From CAZSRX01 sp964609675 [NCBI: uncultured Bacteroidota bacterium] (GTDB lineage Bacteria > CLD3 > SB21), in contig CAZSRX010000008.1 in NCBI GenBank assembly GCA_964609675.1, forward strand, positions 1-64,000: a DNA stretch of 64,000 bases, written 5' to 3'. The notes below the pieces were generated by a model. It saw nothing but the letters and a program-made list of their open reading frames with translations. It had not been told where the DNA came from and did no database searches. This document shows, one piece after another, positions 42,029 to 50,559 of this stretch. Position 1 is the stretch's first letter, and each line of letters begins with the position of its first letter. Made by a program: the position numbers and the translations under genes.

Positions 42029-42658
42029 ATGTCTGTCTACGAAGAACGCTTTCCCCCCGAATACTGGTTCAGCTGTTACTCCTACATGGAAACCGCCGTA
42101 AAAGGCGCCGCCCAGCCGATAACCGAAAACAAACGCGCGGTGTACTACGACGTCGAAACCCAGAAAACGGAAAAAGAAGTCGGCGGGTGGGATCATGCGG
42201 ACCTGATGCTTATTTCCGTTGCCGTCACCTATTCGGAAGACGACGGCTTCCGGAACTGGACCGAAAAAGAAGTGCCTGCGCTGATGGCCTATTTAACGGA
42301 ATTTGATTTGATTATTTCATTTAATGGTGATAACTTTGATTCAAAGGTGCTTTCTCATTACGGCGATATTTCGGAAATACAGAAAAAGTCCTTCGACGTC
42401 GCGCAGTATCTGAGCCAGAGGCTGAAACACCGCATCCGTCTTGACAGCGTTGCAATGGCCACGCTCGGCACCGGTAAAAGCGGCGACGGCCTGCAGGCCA
42501 TCCAGTGGTTCAGACAGGGCCGTATTCAGGAATTGCTGGAATACTGCCGGCAGGACGTGCAGGTCCTTAGGGATATAGTGGAATTTGGTAAAGAAAACGG
42601 TTATATTATGTATAACGATTTTCAAAATAATCCGCTGAAACTTAATGTTGATTGGTAA
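42029..42658 (+). CDS. DEDDy 3'-5' exonuclease-like (RNase H fold) protein
   Basis: A 209-aa ribonuclease-H-like nuclease. The acidic residues are in YYDVETQ (D, E about 41-43), FNGDNFDSKVL (D about 106) and EYCRQDV (Y..D about 171-175), the DEDDy arrangement of the YprB/RNase_H_2 and DNA-polymerase-proofreading exonucleases. It therefore likely trims nucleic acid ends with two metal ions, but the substrate is unknown. AAAGGAC precedes the ATG. The unknown gene starts 3 bp after its stop. Confidence 0.82.
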   Translation: MSVYEERFPPEYWFSCYSYMETAVKGAAQPITENKRAVYYDVETQKTEKEVGGWDHADLMLISVAVTYSEDDGFRNWTEKEVPALMAYLTEFDLIISFNGDNFDSKVLSHYGDISEIQKKSFDVAQYLSQRLKHRIRLDSVAMATLGTGKSGDGLQAIQWFRQGRIQELLEYCRQDVQVLRDIVEFGKENGYIMYNDFQNNPLKLNVDW

Positions 42659-42661
42659 CGC

Positions 42662-43246
42662 ATGGCGAACGAACCAGGCAAATTCCTTATTGTCTTACGC
42701 ACCGGCTCCTCCAAACCCAGGCCCCAGCATCAATCCTTGCATCTGGCCGGCAAACCCTGGCTCATTGAGTGGAGTACGCATTCCGAAATCCCTATGGCCA
42801 TTGATTATTTCAACATCACGATCGGCCGGTACCTCAAATCCGATACGCTCAATGAAGACGGCACTCCGCAGAAACGCATCGAAGAATACTGGCGTCTGAC
42901 CGGTATCAGCCCCGGGACCCGCAAAATCCAGTACGGCATAAATCCGCCGGAAGCCACATCCACGCCCGCCAAACCATTGGAAGATGGCATTTACGCTATA
43001 AAAATCACCGGTATGACTATTCTTGCGGTCGGGCTTGAAGTACAAACCGCTATCGGCATTGGCCTTGTGAAAATCGAAACCGCCGGCACGGCAGCCGAAA
43101 CCGGTTCAGAAATTCCTGAAGCTGCTGACGTTCCAACCTCTGCCGTTAAACCGGAAGAGACTGCGCATACCCAGGTCGCCGTTACCGGCGAAACTATTAC
43201 TAAATTACTGAACATACTCGATGACGAAGAATCGTCATCCCGGTAA
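42662..43246 (+). CDS. Hypothetical protein, 194 aa
   Basis: I do not recognise a family. The N-terminal two thirds (about 1-120) is soluble, with LHLAGKPWLIEWSTHSE and IDYFNITIGRYLKSD stretches suggesting a compact alpha/beta domain. The C-terminal part (about 130-180) is low-complexity, rich in Ala, Glu, Thr and Pro, and ends with a charged helix (TKLLNILDDEESSSR). No signal or membrane segment. The gene lies 3 bp after the exonuclease gene with no ribosome-binding site of its own, so translation is probably coupled to it. Confidence 0.72.
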   Translation: MANEPGKFLIVLRTGSSKPRPQHQSLHLAGKPWLIEWSTHSEIPMAIDYFNITIGRYLKSDTLNEDGTPQKRIEEYWRLTGISPGTRKIQYGINPPEATSTPAKPLEDGIYAIKITGMTILAVGLEVQTAIGIGLVKIETAGTAAETGSEIPEAADVPTSAVKPEETAHTQVAVTGETITKLLNILDDEESSSR

Positions 43247-43320
43247 TTGTTTCATACCGATAAATTATTCCTCCGTTATGATATTGTAGATGACGGGGTG
43301 ATAAAATTTTTTATAAATAT

Positions 43321-43349
43321 TTGATTTTTTATTTATTATGTATTAAATT
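43321..43349 (+). promoter_or_regulatory. Weak promoter-like sequence upstream of korA
   Basis: TTGATT (43321-43326), 17-nt spacer, TAAATT (43344-43349) in an AT-rich region 55 nt before the korA ATG. Low specificity. Confidence 0.3.
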
Positions 43350-43403
43350 AACGCCATCTGTTTTTAATGCATGATAAATTTTCCATGAAAGGAATACCTA
43401 ACA

Positions 43404-45245
43404 ATGTCTGCACAATCTATAAAGACGGTTGATGAAGTAACGATACACCTTGCTGGGGACTCGGGTGACGGCATGCAGTTAGTGGGACATGAACTGACCA
43501 ATATCATGGCCCTGACCGGAAGCGATGTCGGCACCCTGCCGGATTATCCTTCGGAGATCCGCGCCCCTGCCGGAACGGTAGCCGGAGTCAGCGGGTTCCG
43601 GCTTCACGTGGGCAGCGTTGACGTTCATACACCGGGCGATGAAGTGGACGTATTGCTGGCTATGAACCCCGCTGCGCTTAAAGCTTCGATTAAGGCTCTA
43701 AAACCTAACGGTGTCATCATAACCAACATGGGCGAATTCGATGAAAAAGGCCTGAAACTGGCCGGCTATGAATCCAATCCGCTGATGGACGGGTCGCTGG
43801 ACAAATATCAAACCTTTGCAGTGGATATGAACAAGCTGACCAAAGAAGCCCTCAAATCAACCGGCCTGGACCCGAAGTCGGTGGCGCGTTGTACCAATTT
43901 TTTCGCGCTGGGCATGACGCTGTGGTTGTTCAATAAAACGCTGGATAACACCATTGAATTTATTAACGAGAAATTCGCCAAGAAACCGCAGATTGCCGAG
44001 GCCAACCGGCTTGCTCTCGAAGCCGGCTACACGTACTGTTCGCATTCCGAATCGTTTGCTTTTAAATATGAGATACCCTCTGCCAAGCTGAAGCCGGGCA
44101 CTTACCGTAACCTCGTCGGTAATGAAGCTGTGGCGCTTGGATGCGCGGCGGCCGCCCAAAGATCGGGACTCAATCTGTTTCTTGGCTCGTACCCCATCAC
44201 GCCGGCTACGGAAATCCTTCAGGCGTTGTCCAATCTTAAGGAATTCGGCGTAAAAACATTTCAGGCCGAAGACGAGATTGCGGGTATTTGCTCGGCTATC
44301 GGCGCCGCTTATGCGGGCAGTCTTGCCGTCACAAGCACCTCCGGGCCGGGCCTGTGTCTTAAAAGCGAAGCCATCGGCCTGGCCGTAATGACGGAATTGC
44401 CGATCGTAATCGTGGACGTGCAACGCGCCGGCCCAAGCACCGGGCTGCCCACCAAAACCGAACAGGCCGATTTGCTTCAGTCCATGTGGGGTCGCAACGG
44501 CGAATCGCCGGTTGCCATATTATCCGCTTCCTGCCCGTCGGACTGCTTTGAATGCGCCTATGAGGCCTGTCGCATCGCCGTCAAATATATGACGCCGGTA
44601 ATCCTGCTTCTGGACGGTTATATCGGCAACGGCGCCGAACCATGGAAAATTCCAAACATAAATGACCTTCCGGTGATTACGCCCTACCGGCACCATGATG
44701 CGCATACTTTTGAACCCTATATGCGTCATCCCGAAACGTTAGCCCGCCCGTGGGCGCTTCCCGGAACGAAGGGCTTTGAACACCGCGTCGGCGGCCTCGA
44801 GAAAAAGCACATCGTCGGCAGCGTCAGCCATGATCCCGACAATCACGACTTTATGGTCAAACTGCGGGCGGAAAAAATCAAGAAAATCGAATCCGAAATC
44901 CCGCCGACTACCGTGTACGGTCCGGAATCCGGAGAACTGCTGGTGCTGGGATGGGGCGGCACTTACGGCGCCATACGTACGGCCGTGGAAACCTGTGAAC
45001 GTAAAGGACTAAAAGTCACACACCTGCATCTACGCTGGATTAATCCGCTGCCGAAAGATCTGCTGCCGGTGCTCAAACGGTTTAAGAAAATCCTGATCCC
45101 TGAGATTAATATGGGACAACTGTCCCGCATCATACGATCGGAATTTCTGATCGATACCATTAGTTACAACAAAGTCCGCGGCCTGCCGCTCACGGCCAGA
45201 GAAATTCAAACCCGGATTGAAGAAATTTTAGGAGGCAAACTATGA
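43404..45245 (+). CDS. korA: 2-oxoacid:ferredoxin oxidoreductase, fused gamma-alpha subunit
   Basis: A 613-aa subunit in which the gamma domain (about 1-190, HLAGDSGDGMQLVGHEL near the start) is fused to the alpha domain (about 205-613; GSYPITPATEILQAL, TSTSGPGLCLKSEAIGLA). Together with KorB it converts a 2-oxoacid, most likely 2-oxoglutarate, to the acyl-CoA with reduction of ferredoxin. GAAAGGAATA precedes the ATG. It overlaps korB by 4 nt (ATGA), a coupling typical of this pair. No separate delta (ferredoxin) subunit is present. Confidence 0.95.
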   Translation: MSAQSIKTVDEVTIHLAGDSGDGMQLVGHELTNIMALTGSDVGTLPDYPSEIRAPAGTVAGVSGFRLHVGSVDVHTPGDEVDVLLAMNPAALKASIKALKPNGVIITNMGEFDEKGLKLAGYESNPLMDGSLDKYQTFAVDMNKLTKEALKSTGLDPKSVARCTNFFALGMTLWLFNKTLDNTIEFINEKFAKKPQIAEANRLALEAGYTYCSHSESFAFKYEIPSAKLKPGTYRNLVGNEAVALGCAAAAQRSGLNLFLGSYPITPATEILQALSNLKEFGVKTFQAEDEIAGICSAIGAAYAGSLAVTSTSGPGLCLKSEAIGLAVMTELPIVIVDVQRAGPSTGLPTKTEQADLLQSMWGRNGESPVAILSASCPSDCFECAYEACRIAVKYMTPVILLLDGYIGNGAEPWKIPNINDLPVITPYRHHDAHTFEPYMRHPETLARPWALPGTKGFEHRVGGLEKKHIVGSVSHDPDNHDFMVKLRAEKIKKIESEIPPTTVYGPESGELLVLGWGGTYGAIRTAVETCERKGLKVTHLHLRWINPLPKDLLPVLKRFKKILIPEINMGQLSRIIRSEFLIDTISYNKVRGLPLTAREIQTRIEEILGGKL

Positions 45246-46273
45246 CCGCTTTAGATCAGATTTCCCACCAGCTTACCAAACGGGACTTCGAATCCGACCA
45301 GGAAATCCGTTGGTGCCCTGGCTGCGGCGACAATTCCATTCTGGCGCAGGTCCAGCGCGTTCTTGCTGAACTCTCTACGGAAAAAGAAAAATACGTCTTC
45401 GTGTCCGGCATCGGATGTTCCAGCCGGTTTCCGTATTATATGAACACCTATGGTTTTCATGGGATTCACGGCCGCGCTATGGCTATCGCCAGCGGGGTTA
45501 AAATCTCCAACCCCGATCTTCAGGTCTGGGTTGTTACCGGCGACGGGGACGCGCTTGCCATTGGCGGCAATCATTTTATTCACACAATCCGGCGAAATCT
45601 GGACATAAAAATTCTTCTTTTCAATAACCAGATCTACGGATTAACCAAGGGCCAGTACTCACCGACATCCAAAATCGGCCAGGTTACCAAAACCAGCCCC
45701 TGGGGCGTGGTGGAATATCCTTTCAATCCCGTAGCCGTAGCGCTTGGAGCCGGCGCGAGTTTCGTGGCGCGCACCATCGATCGCGATCCAAAGGGTTTGC
45801 AGGATACGCTGCGAGCCGCCGCGGCCCATAAAGGAACCGCTTTTGTTGAAATATTCCAGAATTGTGTCATTTTCAACGACGGCGCTTTTAACGACCTTTC
45901 CAACAAGGAAACCAGACCCGATCGCGTCGTTACGCTCGAAGACGGCAAACCCCTCATCTTCGGAAAAAATCAGGATAAAGGCATCAAACTCGACGGGTTC
46001 ACGCCGGTCATTGTTGACCTTAACGATGGTAAACACTCCGTTAGCGATTTATTGGTGCACAACGTAAAGTCTAACGACCCGGTCCTCGCTTTTATCTATG
46101 CCCAAATGAGTGAAAATCCGGCCCTGCCGACACCGATGGGCGTTTTCCGATCGGTTGAGTGGACTACGTATGAGAAAGATATTGAAAAACAAATTGAAAT
46201 CGCGCAAAATAAACGCGGCAAAAAAACGCTGCAGGATCTGTTAAAAACCGGAGATACCTGGACGGTGGAGTAA
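45242..46273 (+). CDS. korB: 2-oxoacid:ferredoxin oxidoreductase, beta subunit
   Basis: A 343-aa thiamine-diphosphate-binding subunit. CPGCG (25-29) and further cysteines (C59) can bind an [4Fe-4S] cluster. GDGDAL (100-105) with NNQIYGLTKGQYSPT (128-142) forms the TPP diphosphate/Mg site characteristic of KorB. A GGAGG site sits in the korA end. Substrate 2-oxoglutarate is inferred from family resemblance, with pyruvate or branched 2-oxoacids possible. Confidence 0.96.
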   Translation: MTALDQISHQLTKRDFESDQEIRWCPGCGDNSILAQVQRVLAELSTEKEKYVFVSGIGCSSRFPYYMNTYGFHGIHGRAMAIASGVKISNPDLQVWVVTGDGDALAIGGNHFIHTIRRNLDIKILLFNNQIYGLTKGQYSPTSKIGQVTKTSPWGVVEYPFNPVAVALGAGASFVARTIDRDPKGLQDTLRAAAAHKGTAFVEIFQNCVIFNDGAFNDLSNKETRPDRVVTLEDGKPLIFGKNQDKGIKLDGFTPVIVDLNDGKHSVSDLLVHNVKSNDPVLAFIYAQMSENPALPTPMGVFRSVEWTTYEKDIEKQIEIAQNKRGKKTLQDLLKTGDTWTVE

Positions 46274-46307
46274 TTGAAATAATAAACCCAATATCACGGA
46301 GAATCTT

Positions 46308-47279
46308 ATGAAAAAACTTATGTACTTCCTAACCTTCGGCATGGTATCAGCCATTATGCTGACTTCATGCGGACATCCCTCCTGGATGAAATTTACCGGT
46401 GATGAAATCATCAATATGGTCGGCCAGGATGGTAACACGTTATGGATCGGCACCAAAAAACACGGCCTGCTCAAGCTGGATCTTAAGACGGAAAAAATCA
46501 CCTCATTCGATGTTAATAATTCCGGCCTTCCCGATAATGACATCACTTATGTCGTAGCCGATAATAAAAACGCCATCTGGATCGGCACGGCCCTGGGACT
46601 GACCCGCTGGGACGGCAAGAAAGACTGGCAGGGATATGATGTTTCAGGGTCCAAAATCCCTTCCAATCAGATAAACAGCGTCGTCTTTGATGCCAAAGGC
46701 CTTAAATGGATTGCCACCGGTGCGGGGCTCGCTTCATTCGATGACAATGAATTTTCCGTGTTTAAAGTCGATAACTCCGATATTCCCGACGATATCGTGA
46801 ACGCCATCGCGCTGGATAAAACCGGATTAATGTGGGTCGGCACCTATAATGGTCTGGGCTTGTTTGACGGAAAGCAATGGACCAAATTGGACACCAATAA
46901 ACTAAAGCTTCCTTCAAAAAACATCAAAGACATTGCCATTGATTCCAAAGGCGTTAAATGGCTGGCTACGGCGCGTGGCGTTGTGTCTTTTGACGGGACT
47001 AAAAGTGTGTTATACACCACCGCCAACGGATTACCGGACAATCTGATCAAATCCATATGCGTTGACCTTAACGGCAACGTATGGATCGCCACTAACAAAG
47101 GCGCCGGTATGTTTGATGGAAGCCGATGGACGACTTTCCGCGCGGGAAGCTCCGACCTGCCGATTGACCGCCTGACGATGGTTCGGGCGGACAGCTTCGG
47201 CAATGTATGGATCGGCACCGAAGGCAAAGGTTTATTCGCCTATAACCCTGACGGCGTCGTGCTTCCTGAAGAAGAATAA
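46308..47279 (+). CDS. Lipoprotein with two-component-regulator-type beta-propeller repeats
   Basis: A 323-aa lipoprotein. The signal peptide ends in AIMLTSCG, a clear lipobox. About seven propeller repeats follow, each with the Reg_prop pattern 'G..N.VWIGT..GL..FDG..W' (for example GNTLWIGTKKHGLLKLD, NAIWIGTALGLTRWDG). These blades usually form the sensor part of hybrid histidine kinases; here the propeller stands alone, so it may bind a ligand or protein outside the inner membrane. GGAG precedes the ATG. It follows korB by 34 bp and precedes a terminator shared with glnA. Confidence 0.9.
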   Translation: MKKLMYFLTFGMVSAIMLTSCGHPSWMKFTGDEIINMVGQDGNTLWIGTKKHGLLKLDLKTEKITSFDVNNSGLPDNDITYVVADNKNAIWIGTALGLTRWDGKKDWQGYDVSGSKIPSNQINSVVFDAKGLKWIATGAGLASFDDNEFSVFKVDNSDIPDDIVNAIALDKTGLMWVGTYNGLGLFDGKQWTKLDTNKLKLPSKNIKDIAIDSKGVKWLATARGVVSFDGTKSVLYTTANGLPDNLIKSICVDLNGNVWIATNKGAGMFDGSRWTTFRAGSSDLPIDRLTMVRADSFGNVWIGTEGKGLFAYNPDGVVLPEEE

Positions 47280-47301
47280 TCAAGCGCCATTTTATTTATA
47301 A

Positions 47302-47338
47302 AAAAAGCCGTTGAGAGTCAGTCAACGGCTTTTTTTTG
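47302..47338. terminator. Bidirectional terminator between propeller gene and glnA
   Basis: A 13-bp stem (47302-47314 with 47322-47334, AAAAAGCCGTTGA/TCAACGGCTTTTT), 7-nt loop, with a T-run on the plus side and an A-run on the other, so it can serve both converging genes. Confidence 0.9.
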
Positions 47339-47354
47339 TCAATAGGTACGCCGG

Positions 47355-48770
47355 TTACACATCGTAGTACAAATTCATTTCATACGGGTGCGGCCGGTTT
47401 CGTATTTCATAATATTCTTTGTATTTAGCCTCAATCCAGTCGTCAATATGGCCTTCGTCGAATACGCCGCCTTCGAGGAGATAGGCATGGTCGCGGTCGA
47501 GCGCCTCGAGTGCTTCGCGCAGTGAAGACGGCAGCGGCTTGATGGTCTCGCGGCGTTCCGCGCTCCAGGCAAAGACATTCTCGTCAATCGGTCCGAAGCC
47601 GTGTTCCCGCGGATCGATTTTATTGCGTATGCCGTCGAGGCCGGCCATAAGCTGCACCGCGAGAGCCAGATAGACATTGCAGGTGGCATCCGGCGGCCGG
47701 AATTCAAAACGGACGGTTTCCGGCTGGTCCGCATATTTCGGAACGCGGATGGCGGCGCTGCGATTGGCTAAGCTGAAAAAGGCGTTCACCGGCGCTTCAA
47801 AGCCCGGAATCAGCCGCCGATAGGAATTCGTGGAGGGATTGGTAAAAGCCAGCACAGAAGGCCCGTGCTTGAGCAGTCCGCCGATATACCAGAAGGCCAT
47901 CTGACTGAGATGCCCGTAACCTTTTTCATCATAAAAGAGATTCTGCCCGTTCTTGAACAAATGCTGGTGGAAATGCATACCGCTGCCCGCTTCGCCGTAA
48001 AGCGGCTTGGGCATGTAGGTCACGGTTTGCCCGCGTTTGTAAGCCACCATTTTGGACACATACTTTATCATCTGTGCGGTATCGCCGCTCCGGAGAATGC
48101 CCATCAGCGGCGTTTCGATTTCACACTGACCGGGTCCCCCCACCTCATGATGATGGTATTTGATTTCAATACCCATGGATTCCAGAATCATCGATATTTC
48201 GCTACGTAAATTATATAACTGGTCTTTGGGCGGAATCACATGATACCCTCCGTGCGGCGGAATTACGTGGCCGTGGCCTCCGCGGGCACTTTGCCAGTCG
48301 GCTTCGCGGCTATCCAGCCGGTAAGAAGCGGTATTAACGGCGCTTTCAAACGAAACGTTGTCAAACACGTAAAACTCATATTCGGGCCCCCAACGGCTTT
48401 CGTCGGCCACCTGGAGATCGCACATGTACTTCTCCGCGCGCAGCATAATGTTCCGCGGATCTCTGGAAAACGGCTGTTTGCTATCGGCCTCATACGAGGA
48501 ACAAATAAAACTCAATGTCGGCACGTCCCAGAACGGGTCATGAAACGCCGTGGCCAAATCAGGCAGCAAAACCATATCGCCCGAACTGACGGACTTTAAC
48601 CCGACCGAGGAACCGTCAAATCCCACACCGTCACGCATCAGCTTTTCATCGAACTGCGAGACCGGTATCGTTATATGATGCCATCGTCCGGCCAGGTCGG
48701 TAAACTTCAAATCAATCATTTTGTACTGGTTTTTCTTAATGTGCTCAATGGCTTCATCAATAGTTTTCAT
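47355..48770 (-). CDS. glnA: Glutamine synthetase type I
   Basis: A 471-aa GlnA that makes glutamine from glutamate, ammonia and ATP. Metal and substrate motifs are present: GFDGSSVGL, the WGPEYEFYVFD segment (Glu ligands), GPGQCEIE, GSGMHFHQHL, the NPSTNSYRRL latch and FEFRPPDATCNVYLA. Length and the C-terminus (HPYEMNLYYDV) resemble the long GSI-beta type. At the adenylylation site, where that type has Tyr in 'NLYDLPPEE', this protein reads ENVFAWSAE, i.e. Phe. Control by AMP addition is therefore unlikely. AAAGGA precedes the ATG. No glnB or ntr genes are adjacent. Confidence 0.95.
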   Translation of the reverse strand: MKTIDEAIEHIKKNQYKMIDLKFTDLAGRWHHITIPVSQFDEKLMRDGVGFDGSSVGLKSVSSGDMVLLPDLATAFHDPFWDVPTLSFICSSYEADSKQPFSRDPRNIMLRAEKYMCDLQVADESRWGPEYEFYVFDNVSFESAVNTASYRLDSREADWQSARGGHGHVIPPHGGYHVIPPKDQLYNLRSEISMILESMGIEIKYHHHEVGGPGQCEIETPLMGILRSGDTAQMIKYVSKMVAYKRGQTVTYMPKPLYGEAGSGMHFHQHLFKNGQNLFYDEKGYGHLSQMAFWYIGGLLKHGPSVLAFTNPSTNSYRRLIPGFEAPVNAFFSLANRSAAIRVPKYADQPETVRFEFRPPDATCNVYLALAVQLMAGLDGIRNKIDPREHGFGPIDENVFAWSAERRETIKPLPSSLREALEALDRDHAYLLEGGVFDEGHIDDWIEAKYKEYYEIRNRPHPYEMNLYYDV

Positions 48771-48838
48771 AGCAGATTATCCTTTTAAACATCAAAGTAT
48801 ATCAAAAATATGTAGGCGCAATCCTGTTTAACGGCTGT

Positions 48839-49339
48839 TTAGACCTGCGGTTCCATGCCGAATTGTTTCCATTCTTCTCGTGCCGGCCCGTACACGCCCG
48901 GCACCGCCAGTCCGGCCTGGCGCATCAGCACGGTCATCTGAGCGCGATGGTGCGTCTGATGTAAAATCAGGGAGTATAATACAAATCCTATCGTCCATGG
49001 TTCTCCGTACATATCAACGGTTTCGGTCAGCGTAGCATCCTTCCATTTCTTTTCCACTTCGGTTTTTACTGATAAAGCCGTCTGCTCATACTGCCGTATT
49101 ATTTCCGTCGCTTTGGGTGGAGCGGGAGCGTGCTCATCCGGTCCTTCGGGTTTTAACCCGGTACGTTGCAGCATTTCGCAGGGTGTGGTTACAAGATGCC
49201 AGGCCAGCGTGCCCAAAGATCGCCCCTCGGCTGTGACTTTTTGCCGCAAAGAATCATCGGTTAAATTCTTAAGCACTTTGACGGTAGCTTCAGACTCATA
49301 ACTCCATTGATTGATAAAATCTTCTATCGTTCTGAACAT
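48839..49339 (-). CDS. DinB-family protein
   Basis: A 166-aa four-helix-bundle protein of the DinB/YfiT-like superfamily. The three His that usually bind a divalent metal are visible: LAWHLV (about residue 48) and HQTHHRAQ (about 122-129). Family members include thiol-dependent (bacillithiol/mycothiol) S-transferases; function here is not known. I start at ATG 49339, which has GGAG 7 nt upstream; an upstream in-frame ATG would add 18 residues without support. It is 68 bp upstream of glnA's start region on the same strand side and divergent from batB. Confidence 0.85.
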   Translation of the reverse strand: MFRTIEDFINQWSYESEATVKVLKNLTDDSLRQKVTAEGRSLGTLAWHLVTTPCEMLQRTGLKPEGPDEHAPAPPKATEIIRQYEQTALSVKTEVEKKWKDATLTETVDMYGEPWTIGFVLYSLILHQTHHRAQMTVLMRQAGLAVPGVYGPAREEWKQFGMEPQV

Positions 49340-49447
49340 AAACAGGCTCCGTTTAAATTGCTGATTGGGTTTATATAATACATAACTTTGCAACGATAAT
49401 CAATAGAATTATCCCCGACGAACCCGGTGGATGCAATGTTAAAGTTT

Positions 49448-49476
49448 TTGCATAATAAGGTATTTATATTTATATT
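49448..49476 (+). promoter_or_regulatory. Promoter-like sequence of the batB-cdaA run
   Basis: TTGCAT (49448-49453), 17-nt spacer, TATATT (49471-49476), 45 nt before the batB ATG. Confidence 0.5.
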
Positions 49477-49521
49477 CGCTCGTTATGATCGTTTTAACTT
49501 TAATCTGCAGGAAACATTAAA

Positions 49522-50559
49522 ATGATCCGGCTGGCCAATCCTGAATATCTCTGGTTGCTGGTGCCGGTTTTGGCGCTGTTATTATGGCACGGGGCTGTCC
49601 TTAAAAGTAAAATCAATCGCCGTCGGATATTTGTGCGGGACGAACTTAACGGATTAGTGAACGCAGATTATAACCGCTTTCGTTTGATCGGCCGCAACGT
49701 GTTATTTTATTCCGGCTTATTCCTGCTGGTGCTGGCTCTGTCAGGTATTCAAGTGGGATCCCGGTATGAAGAAATCAAAGTGGAAGGTATGGATATCGTT
49801 CTGGCTCTGGATATATCCAGTTCCATGAATGCGCAGGATGTAAAACCCAGCCGCCTGGAAAAAGCTAAACATGAAATGCAGTCTCTGCTGAACCGCCTTT
49901 CGGGAGACCGGGTCGCGCTGGTGATTTTTGCCGGCGATGCGTTTTTACAATGCCCGATGACGACCGATTACGGCGCCATACGGCTTTTTCTTGAGTCCAT
50001 AACGACCTCCGTGACCACATCGGTAGGTACGAATTTTGAGGCCGCTCTGGAAACGGCATTAGCGGCTTTCCCAAAAGAAAATGAAGACGCGCCTTCCCGG
50101 GCTGCCGGCAGGGCTATAGTCTTTTTTTCCGACGGCGAAGATCATAACCCGGCTTCCGAGAAAAAAATTGCCGACCTGAAGGACGTCACGGTGTTTACCA
50201 TCGGTGTGGGTACGGAAATCCCGGCGCCGATTCCTGTTTATGATGACAACGGACAACTCAAAGATTATAAAAAACGCGGCGGCCAGGCCGTTACGACACG
50301 GCTTGAGGAAGCCCTGTTAAAAAAAATGGCCGAAGAAACTTCCGGGGCTTATTACCGCGCCACAATGGACGAATCGGAAATGGACGCGCTGTACAAACGG
50401 CTCAGCGCTATGGGCAAAACCGAATCCCATCAATACCGTTATACGGAATACGAGGACCGCTACCAGTGGTTTCTGCTGATCGCTATCCTCTGCCTGCTGG
50501 GAGAGTTGATACTGCGCCCGCGTAAAAATCAACGCGATCGGAAGTCGTATGCCGTTTGA
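49522..50559 (+). CDS. batB: VWA-domain membrane protein BatB
   Basis: A 345-aa inner-membrane protein of the Bacteroides aerotolerance (Bat) family. TM helices at about 8-24 and 58-75 precede a von Willebrand A domain (about 90-290) with the MIDAS motif DISSS (DxSxS) and IVFFSDGEDH; a C-terminal TM lies at about 318-335. The segment MNAQDVKPSRLEKAK is typical of BatB. Bat proteins associate with MoxR ATPases and are linked to stress and cell-envelope maturation. It overlaps batA by 11 nt. The order batB before batA is the reverse of the usual one, and moxR, batC-E are absent here. Confidence 0.9.
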   Translation: MIRLANPEYLWLLVPVLALLLWHGAVLKSKINRRRIFVRDELNGLVNADYNRFRLIGRNVLFYSGLFLLVLALSGIQVGSRYEEIKVEGMDIVLALDISSSMNAQDVKPSRLEKAKHEMQSLLNRLSGDRVALVIFAGDAFLQCPMTTDYGAIRLFLESITTSVTTSVGTNFEAALETALAAFPKENEDAPSRAAGRAIVFFSDGEDHNPASEKKIADLKDVTVFTIGVGTEIPAPIPVYDDNGQLKDYKKRGGQAVTTRLEEALLKKMAEETSGAYYRATMDESEMDALYKRLSAMGKTESHQYRYTEYEDRYQWFLLIAILCLLGELILRPRKNQRDRKSYAV

